The translations under genes were made by a program, and so were the position numbers. 64,000 bases of DNA from Verrucomicrobiota bacterium (GTDB lineage: Bacteria; Verrucomicrobiota; Verrucomicrobiia; Limisphaerales; UBA1319): contig JAKLHY010000014.1 of assembly GCA_022709905.1 (NCBI GenBank), positions 52,461 through 116,460 of the forward strand. The letters are read 5' to 3'. Below the pieces are notes generated by a model. The model saw only the letters and a program-made list of their open reading frames with translations. It was not told the DNA's origin and ran no database searches. Of this stretch, positions 27,686 to 37,657 are shown in pieces. Every line of letters starts with the position of its first letter. Within the stretch, counting starts at the first letter, position 1.

Positions 27686-28327
27686 TCAGGGCAACCAGGC
27701 ATTGAAATACTTGTGGATCAAAGCCGCCAGGGTGCCCGCCATCAATCCAAAGTAGAGATAGGTCCCCAACGCAAGACCGTATCCCACCCAGACCACCCGG
27801 CCATCTTCCTCCATCAGGCTTACGGCCAGCAAAACAATCGCATACGCCGGAATGGTATTCGTGAATGGCATGGGGACCGGTAAGGCCAACAGAAATCCCA
27901 TGCTGCCGAGCAAGACCATGTTGATTCGGCGCACCACACGCCATTCAAGCCATGAGCCGGCACAGGGTTTGACACCCTTTTCCAGCCAATGCAACACTTT
28001 GATGCTCGCCCCGAGAAACCGCTTCTGCTGAGCCGCCGACAACTGCCTCTCCCCCATCCATCGCGGCAGTTTCGGCGGGAGTCCCAACGCCATCCTGCAA
28101 GCAAGCAGCAATACAATCCCCCCCGAAAAACTGCTCACCCCGGGAATGCTGACCGGCGTAAGAAATGGCAGACAAACCAAAATCATCAGAAGATACAATC
28201 CCCGGCCCTCGGTCCGCAGAAGAATGGCGTTCGGACTGATGCCTGCCTCGCCGGTGGAAGCGCCCAGAAGTGTCTCCAGGCTCGATGATAAAGGAGGATG
28301 CGACGGGTTCCGGGGCGGAGGTTTCAT
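27686..28327 (-). CDS. ExoD-family membrane protein
   Basis: A 213-aa integral membrane protein of the exopolysaccharide synthesis ExoD family. Four or five hydrophobic segments are visible (about 45-60, 66-82, 138-150, 156-172 and 182-202). Family-like patterns include LPFLTPVSIPGVSSFSGGI and PMPFTNTIPAYAIVLLAVSLMEEDG. The biochemical role of ExoD proteins is not settled; in rhizobia the gene affects exopolysaccharide and alkali tolerance. Spacing of 29 bp to terC and 15 bp to recJ suggests cotranscription. Confidence 0.85.
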   Translation of the reverse strand: MKPPPRNPSHPPLSSSLETLLGASTGEAGISPNAILLRTEGRGLYLLMILVCLPFLTPVSIPGVSSFSGGIVLLLACRMALGLPPKLPRWMGERQLSAAQQKRFLGASIKVLHWLEKGVKPCAGSWLEWRVVRRINMVLLGSMGFLLALPVPMPFTNTIPAYAIVLLAVSLMEEDGRVVWVGYGLALGTYLYFGLMAGTLAALIHKYFNAWLP

Positions 28328-28356
28328 CAGTCAGAGATCAAGCCTCTCGTTCGATC

Positions 28357-29325
28357 TCAATCCAGTTTTGCTGCGTTCCCTTTCCGTTTCTCCAGGTATT
28401 TTTCGCGCCACGCAACTGCCAGTGAAACCGCGATGGCTACAAATAAAATCCCAACCACGACGATCAAGGCGTGGGATGTCGACATCCGCCAATGTTCGGG
28501 CAACAGCATCTTCAATCCAACAAACACCAGCACGATCGATAGCCCGTACTTCAGGAAACGGAAATACGCCAGGGCTCCTGCCAGCACGAAATAAAGCGAA
28601 CGCAACCCCAGGATGGCACATACGTTCGAGGTGAACACAATAAATGGATCGGTCGTCACGGCAAAAATGGCCGGGATCGAATCCAGGGCAAAAATCAGAT
28701 CCGTGGTCTCCACCATGACCAACACCAACGCCAGCGGTGTTAAGGTCCGCCGCCCCTCCTGGCGTGTAATGAACCGGGTTTCATCGAAATCTTGTGACAA
28801 CGAAAACAGCCTCCGGGTCAGTTTCAAGATCGGGTTCTTCTCGGGATGCACTCCTTCCTCCTTGGCAAACAACATTTTCGCCCCCGTCACCACCAGGAAT
28901 GCGCCAAAGATGTACAACATCCAGTGAAACCGCGCAATCAGGGCTGATCCCACCCCAATCATAACCCCGCGCATGATCAGCGCCCCCATGATCCCCCAGA
29001 ATAATACCCGATGCTGATAGGCCGCCGGCACCCGGAAATAGGCGAAAATCATCGCGATGACAAAGACGTTGTCCATGGACAAGGACAACTCGATGATGTA
29101 GCCCGTCAAGAATTGAAGGGCCTGCTCCGATCCAAGCCAGGGACGTAATCCCCAGGCAAATAACATCGCGAAGCTAAACCAGACCCCTGTCCACATCAGG
29201 GCCTCGCCAAACTTCACCACGTGGGCCCGACGGTGAAACACCCCCAGGTCCAAGGCGAGAAAAAACAGGATGACCAGGATGAAAACAGCCCAGTGCCACC
29301 ACTGGATGTCAGCCGTTGGCGGCAT
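28357..29325 (-). CDS. TerC/Alx-family membrane protein
   Basis: A 322-aa protein with about eight membrane segments. Typical acidic intramembrane motifs are visible: LDLGVFHRRAHVV near the N-terminus, ELSLSMDNVFVIAMIF and ETTDLIFALDSIPAIFAVT. The family is linked to metal (Mn) export and to metalation of exported proteins, which fits a position directly after secDF (9-bp gap). I see no manganese riboswitch; the gene has no leader of its own. Confidence 0.92.
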   Translation of the reverse strand: MPPTADIQWWHWAVFILVILFFLALDLGVFHRRAHVVKFGEALMWTGVWFSFAMLFAWGLRPWLGSEQALQFLTGYIIELSLSMDNVFVIAMIFAYFRVPAAYQHRVLFWGIMGALIMRGVMIGVGSALIARFHWMLYIFGAFLVVTGAKMLFAKEEGVHPEKNPILKLTRRLFSLSQDFDETRFITRQEGRRTLTPLALVLVMVETTDLIFALDSIPAIFAVTTDPFIVFTSNVCAILGLRSLYFVLAGALAYFRFLKYGLSIVLVFVGLKMLLPEHWRMSTSHALIVVVGILFVAIAVSLAVAWREKYLEKRKGNAAKLD

Positions 29326-29334
29326 GGCCCGGCC

Positions 29335-31830
29335 TTAAACCTTGGCGGTTGCCGCGCTTTCCTCCACGGCAATCTGGCTGGTGCCCAACGTGGGACGCTG
29401 CCCCTTGTGCCACCACAGAACCACCGGACTCGCAATGAAGATCGACGAATAAGTCCCGGCAATCGTTCCCACCAGGAAAGTAAAGGCGAAATCCCGAATG
29501 ATGCCGCCGCCAAAAATCAGCAAGGCCATCGTCGCCATCATCACCGATCCGCCCGTAATCATGGTTCGACTCAGGGTCTGGTTCAAGGCGAGATTGATCA
29601 GATCCTTGAATGAACCTCTTGAGCCTAGATTCAAATCCTCACGGATACGGTCCAGGATAACGATCTTGTCGTTGATCGAATACCCAATGATCGTCAGCAC
29701 ACCGGCAATCATGGTCGAACTCATCTGGAAACCGAAGATGAAGAAGAGTCCCATGGTGATCAACACGTCATGGAGAACCGCCAAAACCGCAGCCACGGCA
29801 AACGAAAACTCATATCGCATGGCCACATACAGCAGAATGCCGAACATTGCCAGCACAGTGGCCAGGACCGCCGATTTCTGGATGGCCACGCCCACCGCGC
29901 CGCCCACCTTCTGAATCCCCAGTTCCTTGAATCCGGCCTGCGGAAATTCCTTGATCAATGCCTCCTTGACTGTTGTTCCGGTGTCAAACCGGGTTAGGAT
30001 CCGCAGCCGTGAGCCCGCTTCCGACAGGCCCCGCTGGTATTGAATGAGCGGATCGCCTACGTTCAACTTGTTGATGGCATCCCGCAAACGATCCACCTCG
30101 ACGCGTTGAGTAAAGGACAGGGTCAAGGCATCACCCCCGGCAAAATCGACGCCCAATGTCCGTTTGCCCTGGTAAAGCCCATAGGCAACTCCCACCACAA
30201 TCAAGACGCCTGACAGGACGAATGCCTGCTTGCTCCATCTCAGAAAATCAATGTTCTGGAACTTGATGATCGGCAGCATCCGGACGCGCTTGATCCAGCC
30301 TTTCATATGGAGAAAATCGAAGATCAACCGCGTAACCAACACGGCGGTGAACATGCTGGCACAGATACCAATGGTCAGCGTCACTCCGAATCCTTTTACG
30401 GGACCAGTCCCCATGTAGATCAGGATGACCGCCGAGATCAAGGTGGTCAGGTTGGAATCGAAGATCGTCCCAAAGGCCTTGGAATAACCCGACACGATGG
30501 CGCCCCGAATCGATTTCCCCAGCGCCAGCTCTTCACGCAGACGCTCGTAGATCAGCACGTTGGCGTCGACCGCCATGCCTATCGTCAGGGCAATACCCGC
30601 AATCCCAGGCAGGGTCAGGGTGCTCTGAAGCTGGCACATCACCCCCATCAAAATCACCACGTTCAGAAACAGGGCGAAGTTCGCAATGAAACCGACAAAG
30701 AAATAAAAGACCAGCATGAAACAGACCGTCGCTAGCGCGCCAATGATCGAAGCGGTCACACCGCTCCGAATCGAGTCCACACCGAGGGAAGGATCGACCC
30801 GGTCTTCCATGATGATCTTCACCGGCGCTTCCAACGGGTTCTCCAGCACATTGGCCAATTCGACCGCCTCCTGGTCGGTAAACGTGCCGGTGATCTGCCC
30901 GCGGCCCCCCGGAATTTCGCTCTGGATGACCGGTGCCGAGTAAAGCTCGCCGTCAAGAATGATGGCCATTCGTTGGCCCAGATTCTCGCGGGTGATCTGG
31001 GCAAACAAGTCGCCGCCTTTCGAATCGAGTTCAAAGTGAATCTCCGGCTCGCCCGTGATGTAATTGCGGATCATCATGGCCCGACTGATGTTGTTGCCGG
31101 TCAGACCGCGTTCGGGCTTTTTCTTGACGAGAAGGGTGGCGGGAGCATGAGGGCTGTCCTTGCGCGGACGCTCGATCAGTCTTTCGTAACCCGGAGCGGG
31201 AATGCCTTTGCTGATCAGTTCGTCGCTCTCGGGATGGACCATCCGGAATTCCAGAAACGCCGCCTTTTGGATCTGGCGCCGGGCGCTCTCGTTGTCGGCC
31301 TCCGATAGCCCGGGCAGCTGAATCAGGATCCTGTCCGTGCCCTGGGGCTGAATCAAAGGTTCGGCCACCCCGAGTTTATCCACGCGTTTGCGCAAAACCT
31401 CGACCGCCTGGGCCAGAACCCGCTCGTGATCCATATCGGCGCTGATCTTGTTGGTGTCCATCGCCACCAGAAACGAGGTGCCGCCCTGCAAATCCAAACC
31501 CAGCTTGATCTTTCCCGAGGCATCCGCCTGCACCTTGTGGAGAATCGCGCGGGTCGGCTCCTCCCCCTGCGGCACCGTCACGCCCGGGAAATACTGGGCA
31601 ATCTGGTTCGTGCCAATCGCCTCGAGCAAATTACCAAAGGTCCGGCTGGGATTGGTCTTCTGCAGCGCCTGCGCGCGCTCCATGATCGCGGTAAAAGTCG
31701 CGTCCTTGTTGCTCGCCCGCCGAGCGAATTCATCCATTAGATTCCGGCTGGTCGGGGGATACATCTCCCACAGGGACCATAATACAATGAAGACTGTGAG
31801 CAGGAATTTCCAAAGAAGTTTCGGATTCAT
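29335..31830 (-). CDS. secDF: Protein translocase SecDF (fused SecD-SecF)
   Basis: An 831-aa fusion of SecD (about 1-520) and SecF (about 530-820), which uses the proton gradient to help preproteins leave the Sec channel. SecD features: GLDLQGGTSFLVAMD (117-131), the P1 head with LIQLPGLSEADNESARRQI, and the membrane motif GIALTIGMAVDANVLIYERL. SecF features: GVDFAGGDALTLSF and IGYSINDKIVILDRIRE. Each half contributes six membrane segments. The fusion is common outside proteobacteria. It lies 24 bp after yajC. Confidence 0.95.
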   Translation of the reverse strand: MNPKLLWKFLLTVFIVLWSLWEMYPPTSRNLMDEFARRASNKDATFTAIMERAQALQKTNPSRTFGNLLEAIGTNQIAQYFPGVTVPQGEEPTRAILHKVQADASGKIKLGLDLQGGTSFLVAMDTNKISADMDHERVLAQAVEVLRKRVDKLGVAEPLIQPQGTDRILIQLPGLSEADNESARRQIQKAAFLEFRMVHPESDELISKGIPAPGYERLIERPRKDSPHAPATLLVKKKPERGLTGNNISRAMMIRNYITGEPEIHFELDSKGGDLFAQITRENLGQRMAIILDGELYSAPVIQSEIPGGRGQITGTFTDQEAVELANVLENPLEAPVKIIMEDRVDPSLGVDSIRSGVTASIIGALATVCFMLVFYFFVGFIANFALFLNVVILMGVMCQLQSTLTLPGIAGIALTIGMAVDANVLIYERLREELALGKSIRGAIVSGYSKAFGTIFDSNLTTLISAVILIYMGTGPVKGFGVTLTIGICASMFTAVLVTRLIFDFLHMKGWIKRVRMLPIIKFQNIDFLRWSKQAFVLSGVLIVVGVAYGLYQGKRTLGVDFAGGDALTLSFTQRVEVDRLRDAINKLNVGDPLIQYQRGLSEAGSRLRILTRFDTGTTVKEALIKEFPQAGFKELGIQKVGGAVGVAIQKSAVLATVLAMFGILLYVAMRYEFSFAVAAVLAVLHDVLITMGLFFIFGFQMSSTMIAGVLTIIGYSINDKIVILDRIREDLNLGSRGSFKDLINLALNQTLSRTMITGGSVMMATMALLIFGGGIIRDFAFTFLVGTIAGTYSSIFIASPVVLWWHKGQRPTLGTSQIAVEESAATAKV

Positions 31831-31854
31831 GATTGGAAAAAACGTTGAGTCGGT

Positions 31855-32199
31855 TCAGGATTCTGGAGGCGCTGAGGCGCGTTCCACCACTTCAGAAACG
31901 GCGCTTTTTAACACTTCGATTTTGGCGTCGGAAGACCGGAGCGAGATACTCTTCTCCTTGACGGCGACCACCACACCCATGATGCCGCCACTGGTCACCA
32001 CCTTGTCGCCCGGACGCAGCGTCTTGAGCATCTCTCCATGCTCTTTCTGCTTCTTCTGCTGCGGCCGAATCAGGACAAAATAAAACACCACTATGATCAG
32101 CAGCAAAGGCACCAAGTTCGCCCACAACGGCATGCTGGGCTGCCCAGGCTGGCTCGGAGGCGGAGCCAACGCCAAAATGTTTACCAATCCAATCATCAT
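31855..32199 (-). CDS. yajC: Sec translocase accessory subunit YajC
   Basis: About 114 aa from ATG 32199; a TTG three codons upstream is also possible. One membrane helix (about 28-44, LVPLLLIIVVFYFVLIR) is followed by the family signature RPQQKKQKEHGEML, LRPGDKVVTSGGIMGVVV and a Ser/Ala-rich tail. First gene of the five-gene operon with secDF, terC, exoD and recJ. Confidence 0.94.
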   Translation of the reverse strand: MMIGLVNILALAPPPSQPGQPSMPLWANLVPLLLIIVVFYFVLIRPQQKKQKEHGEMLKTLRPGDKVVTSGGIMGVVVAVKEKSISLRSSDAKIEVLKSAVSEVVERASAPPES

Positions 32200-32311
32200 A
32201 ACAAACAAGAGGGGCTAATCTAAGGATTGAACCGCATTTGGCAAGCTAAAGCTTGCAGAATAACGATTGCGCTCCCCGGACGGAACCGGCAGAATTCCCC
32301 TCCAGGTTCCC

Positions 32312-33361
32312 ATGAAACGACCACGCCAATTTGCCAGTGATAACTATGCCGGGATCTGTCCCGAGGCCTGGACGGCCATGGCGGAAGCCAACCAGGACCA
32401 TGCCCGCAGCTATGGCGACGATTCCTGGACCCAGCAGGCCGCTGATCTCCTCCGCGAAACCTTTCAAACCGCCTGCGAGGTCTTTTTCGTCTTCAATGGC
32501 ACCGCCGCCAACTCCCTCGCCCTCTCATCCCTTTGCCAGTCTTACCACAGCATCCTGTGCCATGAAACCGCCCATATCGAGACGGACGAGTGCGGCGCTC
32601 CCGAGTTTTTCTCTAACGGCACCAAGGTGTTGCTCCTAACCGGACCCCAGGGCAAAATCAATCCTGACACCATCGAACCGATGGTCAAACGCCGCACCGA
32701 CATCCATTATCCCAAACCTCGGGTTCTCAGCATCACCCAGGCCACCGAACTGGGCACTGTCTATTCGGCCGGCGAATTGAAAAGCATCGGCGCCATTTCG
32801 AAACACCTCGGGCTTCAGGTACATATGGATGGCGCCCGGTTCGGTAATGCGGTCGCTTCCTTGAATGTCTCCCCGGCGGAAATCACCTGGCAGTCCGGCG
32901 TCGATGTCCTTTGCCTCGGCGGCACCAAGAATGGCATGGCCGTCGGGGATGCGGTAGTCTTTTTCAATCCCGAATTGGCCAATGAATTCGATTACCGCTG
33001 CAAACAGGCCGGCCAACTCGCCTCCAAAATGCGCTTTCTGGCCGCCCCCTGGGTCGGATTGCTCCGCCAAAACGCATGGCTCCGCCATGCCCGCCATGCC
33101 AATGCCATGGCGGACATGCTCGAAACCGCCCTGCGCCAGATCCCCGAAATCCATCTCATGTTCCCCCGCCAGGCCAATGCCGTCTTCGTCCAAATGCCTG
33201 ACACCCTGGCCCACCGGCTCCACGATCGCGGCTGGGCCTTCTACACCTTCATTGGACAGGGCGGCTGCCGCCTCATGTGCTCCTGGGATACCCAGGAAAG
33301 TGACGTCAACGATTTTGTGCAAGATTTGAAAGAATGCCTTCAATCTCTGAAAACGCCCTGA
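32312..33361 (+). CDS. ltaE: Low-specificity L-threonine aldolase
   Basis: About 349 aa from ATG 32312; MKRPRQFASDNYAG is the normal N-terminus of the family. A PLP enzyme of fold type I that cleaves threonine/allo-threonine to glycine and acetaldehyde. The Schiff-base lysine is K206 in CLGGTKNGMAVGDAV; the cofactor-binding HMDGARFGNA is at 171-180 and FNGTAANSLAL at 61-71. Transcribed alone and divergent from yajC. Confidence 0.92.
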   Translation: MKRPRQFASDNYAGICPEAWTAMAEANQDHARSYGDDSWTQQAADLLRETFQTACEVFFVFNGTAANSLALSSLCQSYHSILCHETAHIETDECGAPEFFSNGTKVLLLTGPQGKINPDTIEPMVKRRTDIHYPKPRVLSITQATELGTVYSAGELKSIGAISKHLGLQVHMDGARFGNAVASLNVSPAEITWQSGVDVLCLGGTKNGMAVGDAVVFFNPELANEFDYRCKQAGQLASKMRFLAAPWVGLLRQNAWLRHARHANAMADMLETALRQIPEIHLMFPRQANAVFVQMPDTLAHRLHDRGWAFYTFIGQGGCRLMCSWDTQESDVNDFVQDLKECLQSLKTP

Positions 33362-33499
33362 CCGATCATCCATGCTGATGCCTCTTAAAAGACGACTCCT
33401 GGAATACACCGGCGGCCTGCATTTGGCCGACAACCTCACGATGGTGTGTGTCCGATGGTCCCGGGAGATGAACCATCACAGCTAACAAAATAGCGCCCC

Positions 33500-34039
33500 A
33501 TGAGTTCAGCACAAATCCTGATCGCTGTCACCGAAACAGCGGTGTTCTTCAAAATCCTTGGCCGGGCGAACTTCAATCTGAGCGCCCATTTCAAATCGGC
33601 CATCGCCGAGCTGCAAAGTCGTGGACATCGCCGGTTTGTACTCGATCTTTCGGAATGCGAATCGATGGACAGCACTTTCCTGGGCACATTATCGGCATGG
33701 GCCATCCAGCTCGAATCCGAGAGCGGGCGGGAAGGCGTTCTCCCGATCGAGCTCTGGAATCCCAACGAGCGCATCACGTCCCTGCTGGATGATCTCGGGG
33801 TCAAGCATCTCTTTCGCATCTGCGCACCGGAGCGGATCGGCATTGATTTTCAGGCGGCCCCAACCGGGCCCGTTTCGCGCGAAATCCTGTCTCAAACCAG
33901 CCTGGAAGCCCATCAAACCCTGATGGCGGTCGATCCGGCCAACATTCCCAGGTTCAAGGATGTGGTCGCTTTCTTGAGGGAAGATCTGGCGCGACTCAAG
34001 TCTCCCGCCGGGGGAACAGGCCATCGTGAAACCTCGTAA
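33500..34039 (+). CDS. STAS-domain protein (anti-sigma-factor antagonist-like)
   Basis: A 179-aa protein. Residues 5-110 follow the STAS fold, with [18 protein letters not shown] carrying the candidate phospho-serine S58. In the SpoIIAA family this Ser is phosphorylated by a cognate switch kinase. The remaining 65 residues form a mostly helical extension not usual for the family. No switch kinase or phosphatase is adjacent. Its 3' end is 64 bp from the probable start of the pseudopilin gene. Confidence 0.75.
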   Translation: MSSAQILIAVTETAVFFKILGRANFNLSAHFKSAIAELQSRGHRRFVLDLSECESMDSTFLGTLSAWAIQLESESGREGVLPIELWNPNERITSLLDDLGVKHLFRICAPERIGIDFQAAPTGPVSREILSQTSLEAHQTLMAVDPANIPRFKDVVAFLREDLARLKSPAGGTGHRETS

Positions 34040-34103
34040 GCCTGTGCGTCCAAATACCCACTTGCCAAGACCATCCGATTGTCTGATGCTAGCTTCAAGA
34101 ATT

Positions 34104-34961
34104 ATGACCATGCATCGCCCGAACCTGGGCCACCGTCCTGGCGGTGGTTTCACATTGATCGAACTCCTGGTAGTTATTGCCATCATCGCCATTCTGGCTG
34201 GCATGCTCTTGCCGGCGCTCGCCAAGGCCAAACAGAAAGCCACCGGCATCAGCTGCGTCAACAATACCAAGCAACTGGTCCTGGCATCCGTGGTCTACAG
34301 CTCGGATTTTAACGATTCCTGGCCGTTGAACAACGAGGGGGATCCCAATGTCGACCTGGCCCGCCCCCCGGCCAGCTACTCGCCCAAAGTCTGGGTGGAA
34401 GGCCGAGAAGGATCCAACCTGATCGATGATCAGGATGCCTTGGGCATGATTTCAGAGAAGGTCTCCCTGCTCGCACCGTATGTGAAACAAAAGGACACCT
34501 TCCGATGCCCCGGCGATACCAAACGGCGGAAAATTGGCACCCAGATGATCCGATGGCCCCGCAGTTACGGCATGAACGCCTATGTGGCATGGAATAAAGC
34601 GGCGTATAGCGGCATGCCCGATGAAAAAAAATATTTGGTGGCCAAGAAAAGCTCGGACCCCGTCCCGGCAGCCCAAATGTTCATCTTCGGCGAAATTCAC
34701 CCCGAGAGCATCTGCCGTCCCATGTTCGGGATGAACATGGATTCGCTCGCCATTTATCATGTTCCCGGCAATTATCATGGGCAGGTTTCCAATTTCTCCT
34801 TCCTCGATGGCCATGCCGAAGCGCATCGCTGGGGTGATCTCGCGTTTGTGAATCCAAAGATTGCCGCAGGCTCGTGGCACAATCACACCGGCAATACCGT
34901 TCCCGCTTCAGGACGGAATGACCTCGTCTGGTTAAAGAGCCGGACCACGGTCAAACGCTGA
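34104..34961 (+). CDS. Prepilin-type exported protein (DUF1559-like)
   Basis: About 285 aa from ATG 34104; the frame is open to 34026 and earlier ATGs would overlap the STAS gene. The classical prepilin signal is present: cut after G15, F16 becomes residue 1, E20 at +5, then [20 protein letters not shown]. The body has [30 protein letters not shown] and the C-terminal [12 protein letters not shown] typical of the abundant verrucomicrobial/planctomycete pseudopilin family. Such proteins are processed by a PilD-like peptidase; their role in type II-like secretion or surface structures is not established. Unlike the protein at 5699-6826 it has no C-terminal YRI module. Confidence 0.88.
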   Translation: MTMHRPNLGHRPGGGFTLIELLVVIAIIAILAGMLLPALAKAKQKATGISCVNNTKQLVLASVVYSSDFNDSWPLNNEGDPNVDLARPPASYSPKVWVEGREGSNLIDDQDALGMISEKVSLLAPYVKQKDTFRCPGDTKRRKIGTQMIRWPRSYGMNAYVAWNKAAYSGMPDEKKYLVAKKSSDPVPAAQMFIFGEIHPESICRPMFGMNMDSLAIYHVPGNYHGQVSNFSFLDGHAEAHRWGDLAFVNPKIAAGSWHNHTGNTVPASGRNDLVWLKSRTTVKR

Positions 34962-35178
34962 TCCTGGTCTCGAGGACAGCTTCAATCGGCCCCTGACGGG
35001 TGAGATCCGGCCGGCAGACCGCTGCCCAGCGCATGGCGGAGAGTCCGGGCTTGGCGCATCCAGAGATGATCTTGCAGGAAATCAGAACTCCGCCGGTTTG
35101 ATCACCAAGAATCAAGGATGGATTCCTGGCGGATTTCGCTGTAACCTCGGCCATCGTTTGTCTCAGGAATGAGACGCG

Positions 35179-37623
35179 ATGAATACAAATCATTCAGTCA
35201 AAACCTGCCCCAAGTGCGGAGCGTCTGTTCCGGTTGACGCGCCCCGGGGATTGTGTCCACGGTGTGTCCTAGCTGGCGCCACTCTCACCCATCAATCCGG
35301 TTCGCTCCCCTGCCCCGCCGACGATCCGCCATCCCTATCGCGTGTCGCCGCCGCCTTTCCACAATTGGAAATCCTGGAACTGATTGGGCGCGGCAGCATG
35401 GGATTCGTCTACAAAGCCCGCCAGACGCGCCTCGACCGGCTGGTCGCCCTCAAACTGCTCCCCGAGGCACGCGCGCGCGACCCGCACTTCACGGAACGGT
35501 TCAACCGTGAGGGCCGAGTCCTCGCCAAACTGAATCACCAAAACATTGTCAGCATATTCGACTTCGGAAAAGCCGAGGATTTCTACTTTCTGGTGATGGA
35601 ATACGTGGACGGCGTCAATATGCGACAAGCGATGCAGGCAGGGCGTTTTTCGCCCTCGGAGGCCCTGTCCATCGTCCCAAAAATCTGTGAAGCCCTGCAA
35701 TACGCCCACGATCAAGGCGTGCTCCACCGCGACATCAAACCCGAAAATATCCTCCTCGACTCCAAAGGCCGCGTAAAAATCGCCGACTTCGGCATCGCCA
35801 AACTGGTCGGCGAAGATCCCGCCTCGGTCACCCTGACCGGCACGGGATCCGCACTCGGCACACCGCATTACATGGCGCCGGAGCAGCTCGAAAAACCGGC
35901 CCAGGTCGATCACCGCGCCGATATCTACTCCCTCGGAGTTGTATTCTACGAAATGCTGACTGGGGAATTGCCCATCGGACGCTTTGCCCCCCCCTCGCGC
36001 AAGACTCCCTTGGATGAGCGGGTCGACCAGATCGTGCTCCGCGCCCTCGAGAAAGAAAGGGAACTCCGGCAACAAAGCGCAAACGAGGTGAAAACCGAGG
36101 TCGAAGGGGTTAGCGCGACTTCGCCCCCCCCTGCCTTGGCATCAAGGGCTCCAGCCTCCCCCGAATCGCCGCCCGTCGCGATCCCTCCTTCCTACCAGCG
36201 GGTTTTGGTTCTCCCTCTGGTTTTTTTGGTGTTCTTGATGTTTGCCCAGTTGATTCCCGGGATCACCGGCACGGGCCGCAGTCTGGCGCACACCCTGCGA
36301 ATCGGGGTCTTGCCGGCGATCCTCACCGGAACCGCAATCATCGGAATCGCCTTGCTCTCGATCTGGATTTGGCGCAAACGGGAACTGCTCTTCACCCCAT
36401 TGGGATTGTCCCCGGACCTGACGGTCGTGCGATCGGACTCGGGGATTTTTGCGTGCAGCGGCTGGCTGCGCCTGACTCTGGTCGCTGGAGTGGGCTGTTT
36501 ATATACGCTCGTGTTGCTGGAACTGATGGCTTACGTCTTCATGCTGGCCCAGTCCATTCCTTACGGCAACATCCGACAAACTGCCGGCATGATCGTCGAG
36601 TTGCTCGTGACCTTGACAACCTTCCTCCTGCCCATGCTGATGGTGGGCCGCGAGTTACGGCGAACCGATCTGATCCCCCCGGCGCCCGCTCCGCCGTGGA
36701 TGCTCCGTCTTGCATTTCCTCTGCTGGCCTTGGGCATCCTGAGTGGTCTCGGTTGGATCCTTCAGGAAATGCATCCCGAGAGGGTCGATATCGTGGCGGT
36801 TGAAATGAACCTTTCTTCCCGTGGCTATTTGTTCATGTGGCTCACGGTCATCGCCCTGCTCACGCGAAGCCGAATCTGGCGGGCGATCGCCATCCCCGTC
36901 AGTGCCTGGTTTCTTCTTACGGGAATCATCAGTCAAGGGTTTTATTTCCACGACGTTATCTCCGCGTTTCCCGGATCGGTGATCCAACGGCTTCCTGAAG
37001 GTTTGACCGCGCAATACCTCGGCAAATCCGCGGCCATATTCCTGGTTGGACTTCTGATGCTCACGAGTTTCGCCGTATCGGCGGCCGGATTGGCGGCGTT
37101 GCTGTTGCCCCGCGCGCGGGCCGCCTTTGGCCTGGCGCCACACCCTCGCGGAAGCGGTCATCTGATCCGATGGTTGTCGCTCAGCACCGCTGTGGCGGCC
37201 TTATTCATCATTGAACGAATCGCTCTGGTCTATTGGTCAGACACCTCCCGCCCCGCCATCGCTCCCCCCGTGGCCCCGAGCCAGCCAGTGTCGTCCGATG
37301 CCGCAACCCAGAAACAGGAGATCGAGATCAACCTCGCCCGTCTACAATTGGAGGAAGTGGAGAAAAAGATCAATGTGGGGCTCTTGCCGCCCCTGGGACC
37401 TGAGGCCCTGGCAGCCAGGCGGGACGTGGCCCTGGCCGAAGCCCGACTGAAAGGCGATGACCTGGCCGAGGCCAGAATTCGCCATGAATACGCCGCCCAA
37501 TTCACCACCCTGATGAAGAAGCTCCGCGAAGTCGGCAAGGCGACTCCCGAGGAACTTGCCCAGGCAATCCAGGAGGAAGATAACGCGAAAACAGCCCTGG
37601 GCGCCCTCGAGAAAAAACGCTAA
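35179..37623 (+). CDS. Zinc-ribbon Ser/Thr protein kinase with large membrane domain
   Basis: An 814-aa Hanks-type kinase. A zinc ribbon (C10, C13, C26, C29) precedes the kinase domain (about 64-320): Gly loop IGRGSMG (69-75), K92 in VALKLL, catalytic D185 in HRDIKPEN, DFG 203-205 and APE 233-235. A Pro/Ala-rich linker (about 320-345) leads to eight or nine membrane helices (about 346-702), then a highly charged coiled-coil tail (about 720-814). It probably phosphorylates cytoplasmic targets in response to an envelope or membrane signal. The ECF sigma gene starts 34 bp downstream, a pairing common in this phylum, so the sigma factor or its target genes are likely partners. Confidence 0.9.
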   Translation: MNTNHSVKTCPKCGASVPVDAPRGLCPRCVLAGATLTHQSGSLPCPADDPPSLSRVAAAFPQLEILELIGRGSMGFVYKARQTRLDRLVALKLLPEARARDPHFTERFNREGRVLAKLNHQNIVSIFDFGKAEDFYFLVMEYVDGVNMRQAMQAGRFSPSEALSIVPKICEALQYAHDQGVLHRDIKPENILLDSKGRVKIADFGIAKLVGEDPASVTLTGTGSALGTPHYMAPEQLEKPAQVDHRADIYSLGVVFYEMLTGELPIGRFAPPSRKTPLDERVDQIVLRALEKERELRQQSANEVKTEVEGVSATSPPPALASRAPASPESPPVAIPPSYQRVLVLPLVFLVFLMFAQLIPGITGTGRSLAHTLRIGVLPAILTGTAIIGIALLSIWIWRKRELLFTPLGLSPDLTVVRSDSGIFACSGWLRLTLVAGVGCLYTLVLLELMAYVFMLAQSIPYGNIRQTAGMIVELLVTLTTFLLPMLMVGRELRRTDLIPPAPAPPWMLRLAFPLLALGILSGLGWILQEMHPERVDIVAVEMNLSSRGYLFMWLTVIALLTRSRIWRAIAIPVSAWFLLTGIISQGFYFHDVISAFPGSVIQRLPEGLTAQYLGKSAAIFLVGLLMLTSFAVSAAGLAALLLPRARAAFGLAPHPRGSGHLIRWLSLSTAVAALFIIERIALVYWSDTSRPAIAPPVAPSQPVSSDAATQKQEIEINLARLQLEEVEKKINVGLLPPLGPEALAARRDVALAEARLKGDDLAEARIRHEYAAQFTTLMKKLREVGKATPEELAQAIQEEDNAKTALGALEKKR

Positions 37624-37657
37624 GCCAAAACCTCATGACACCCGACATCCACCGGCC

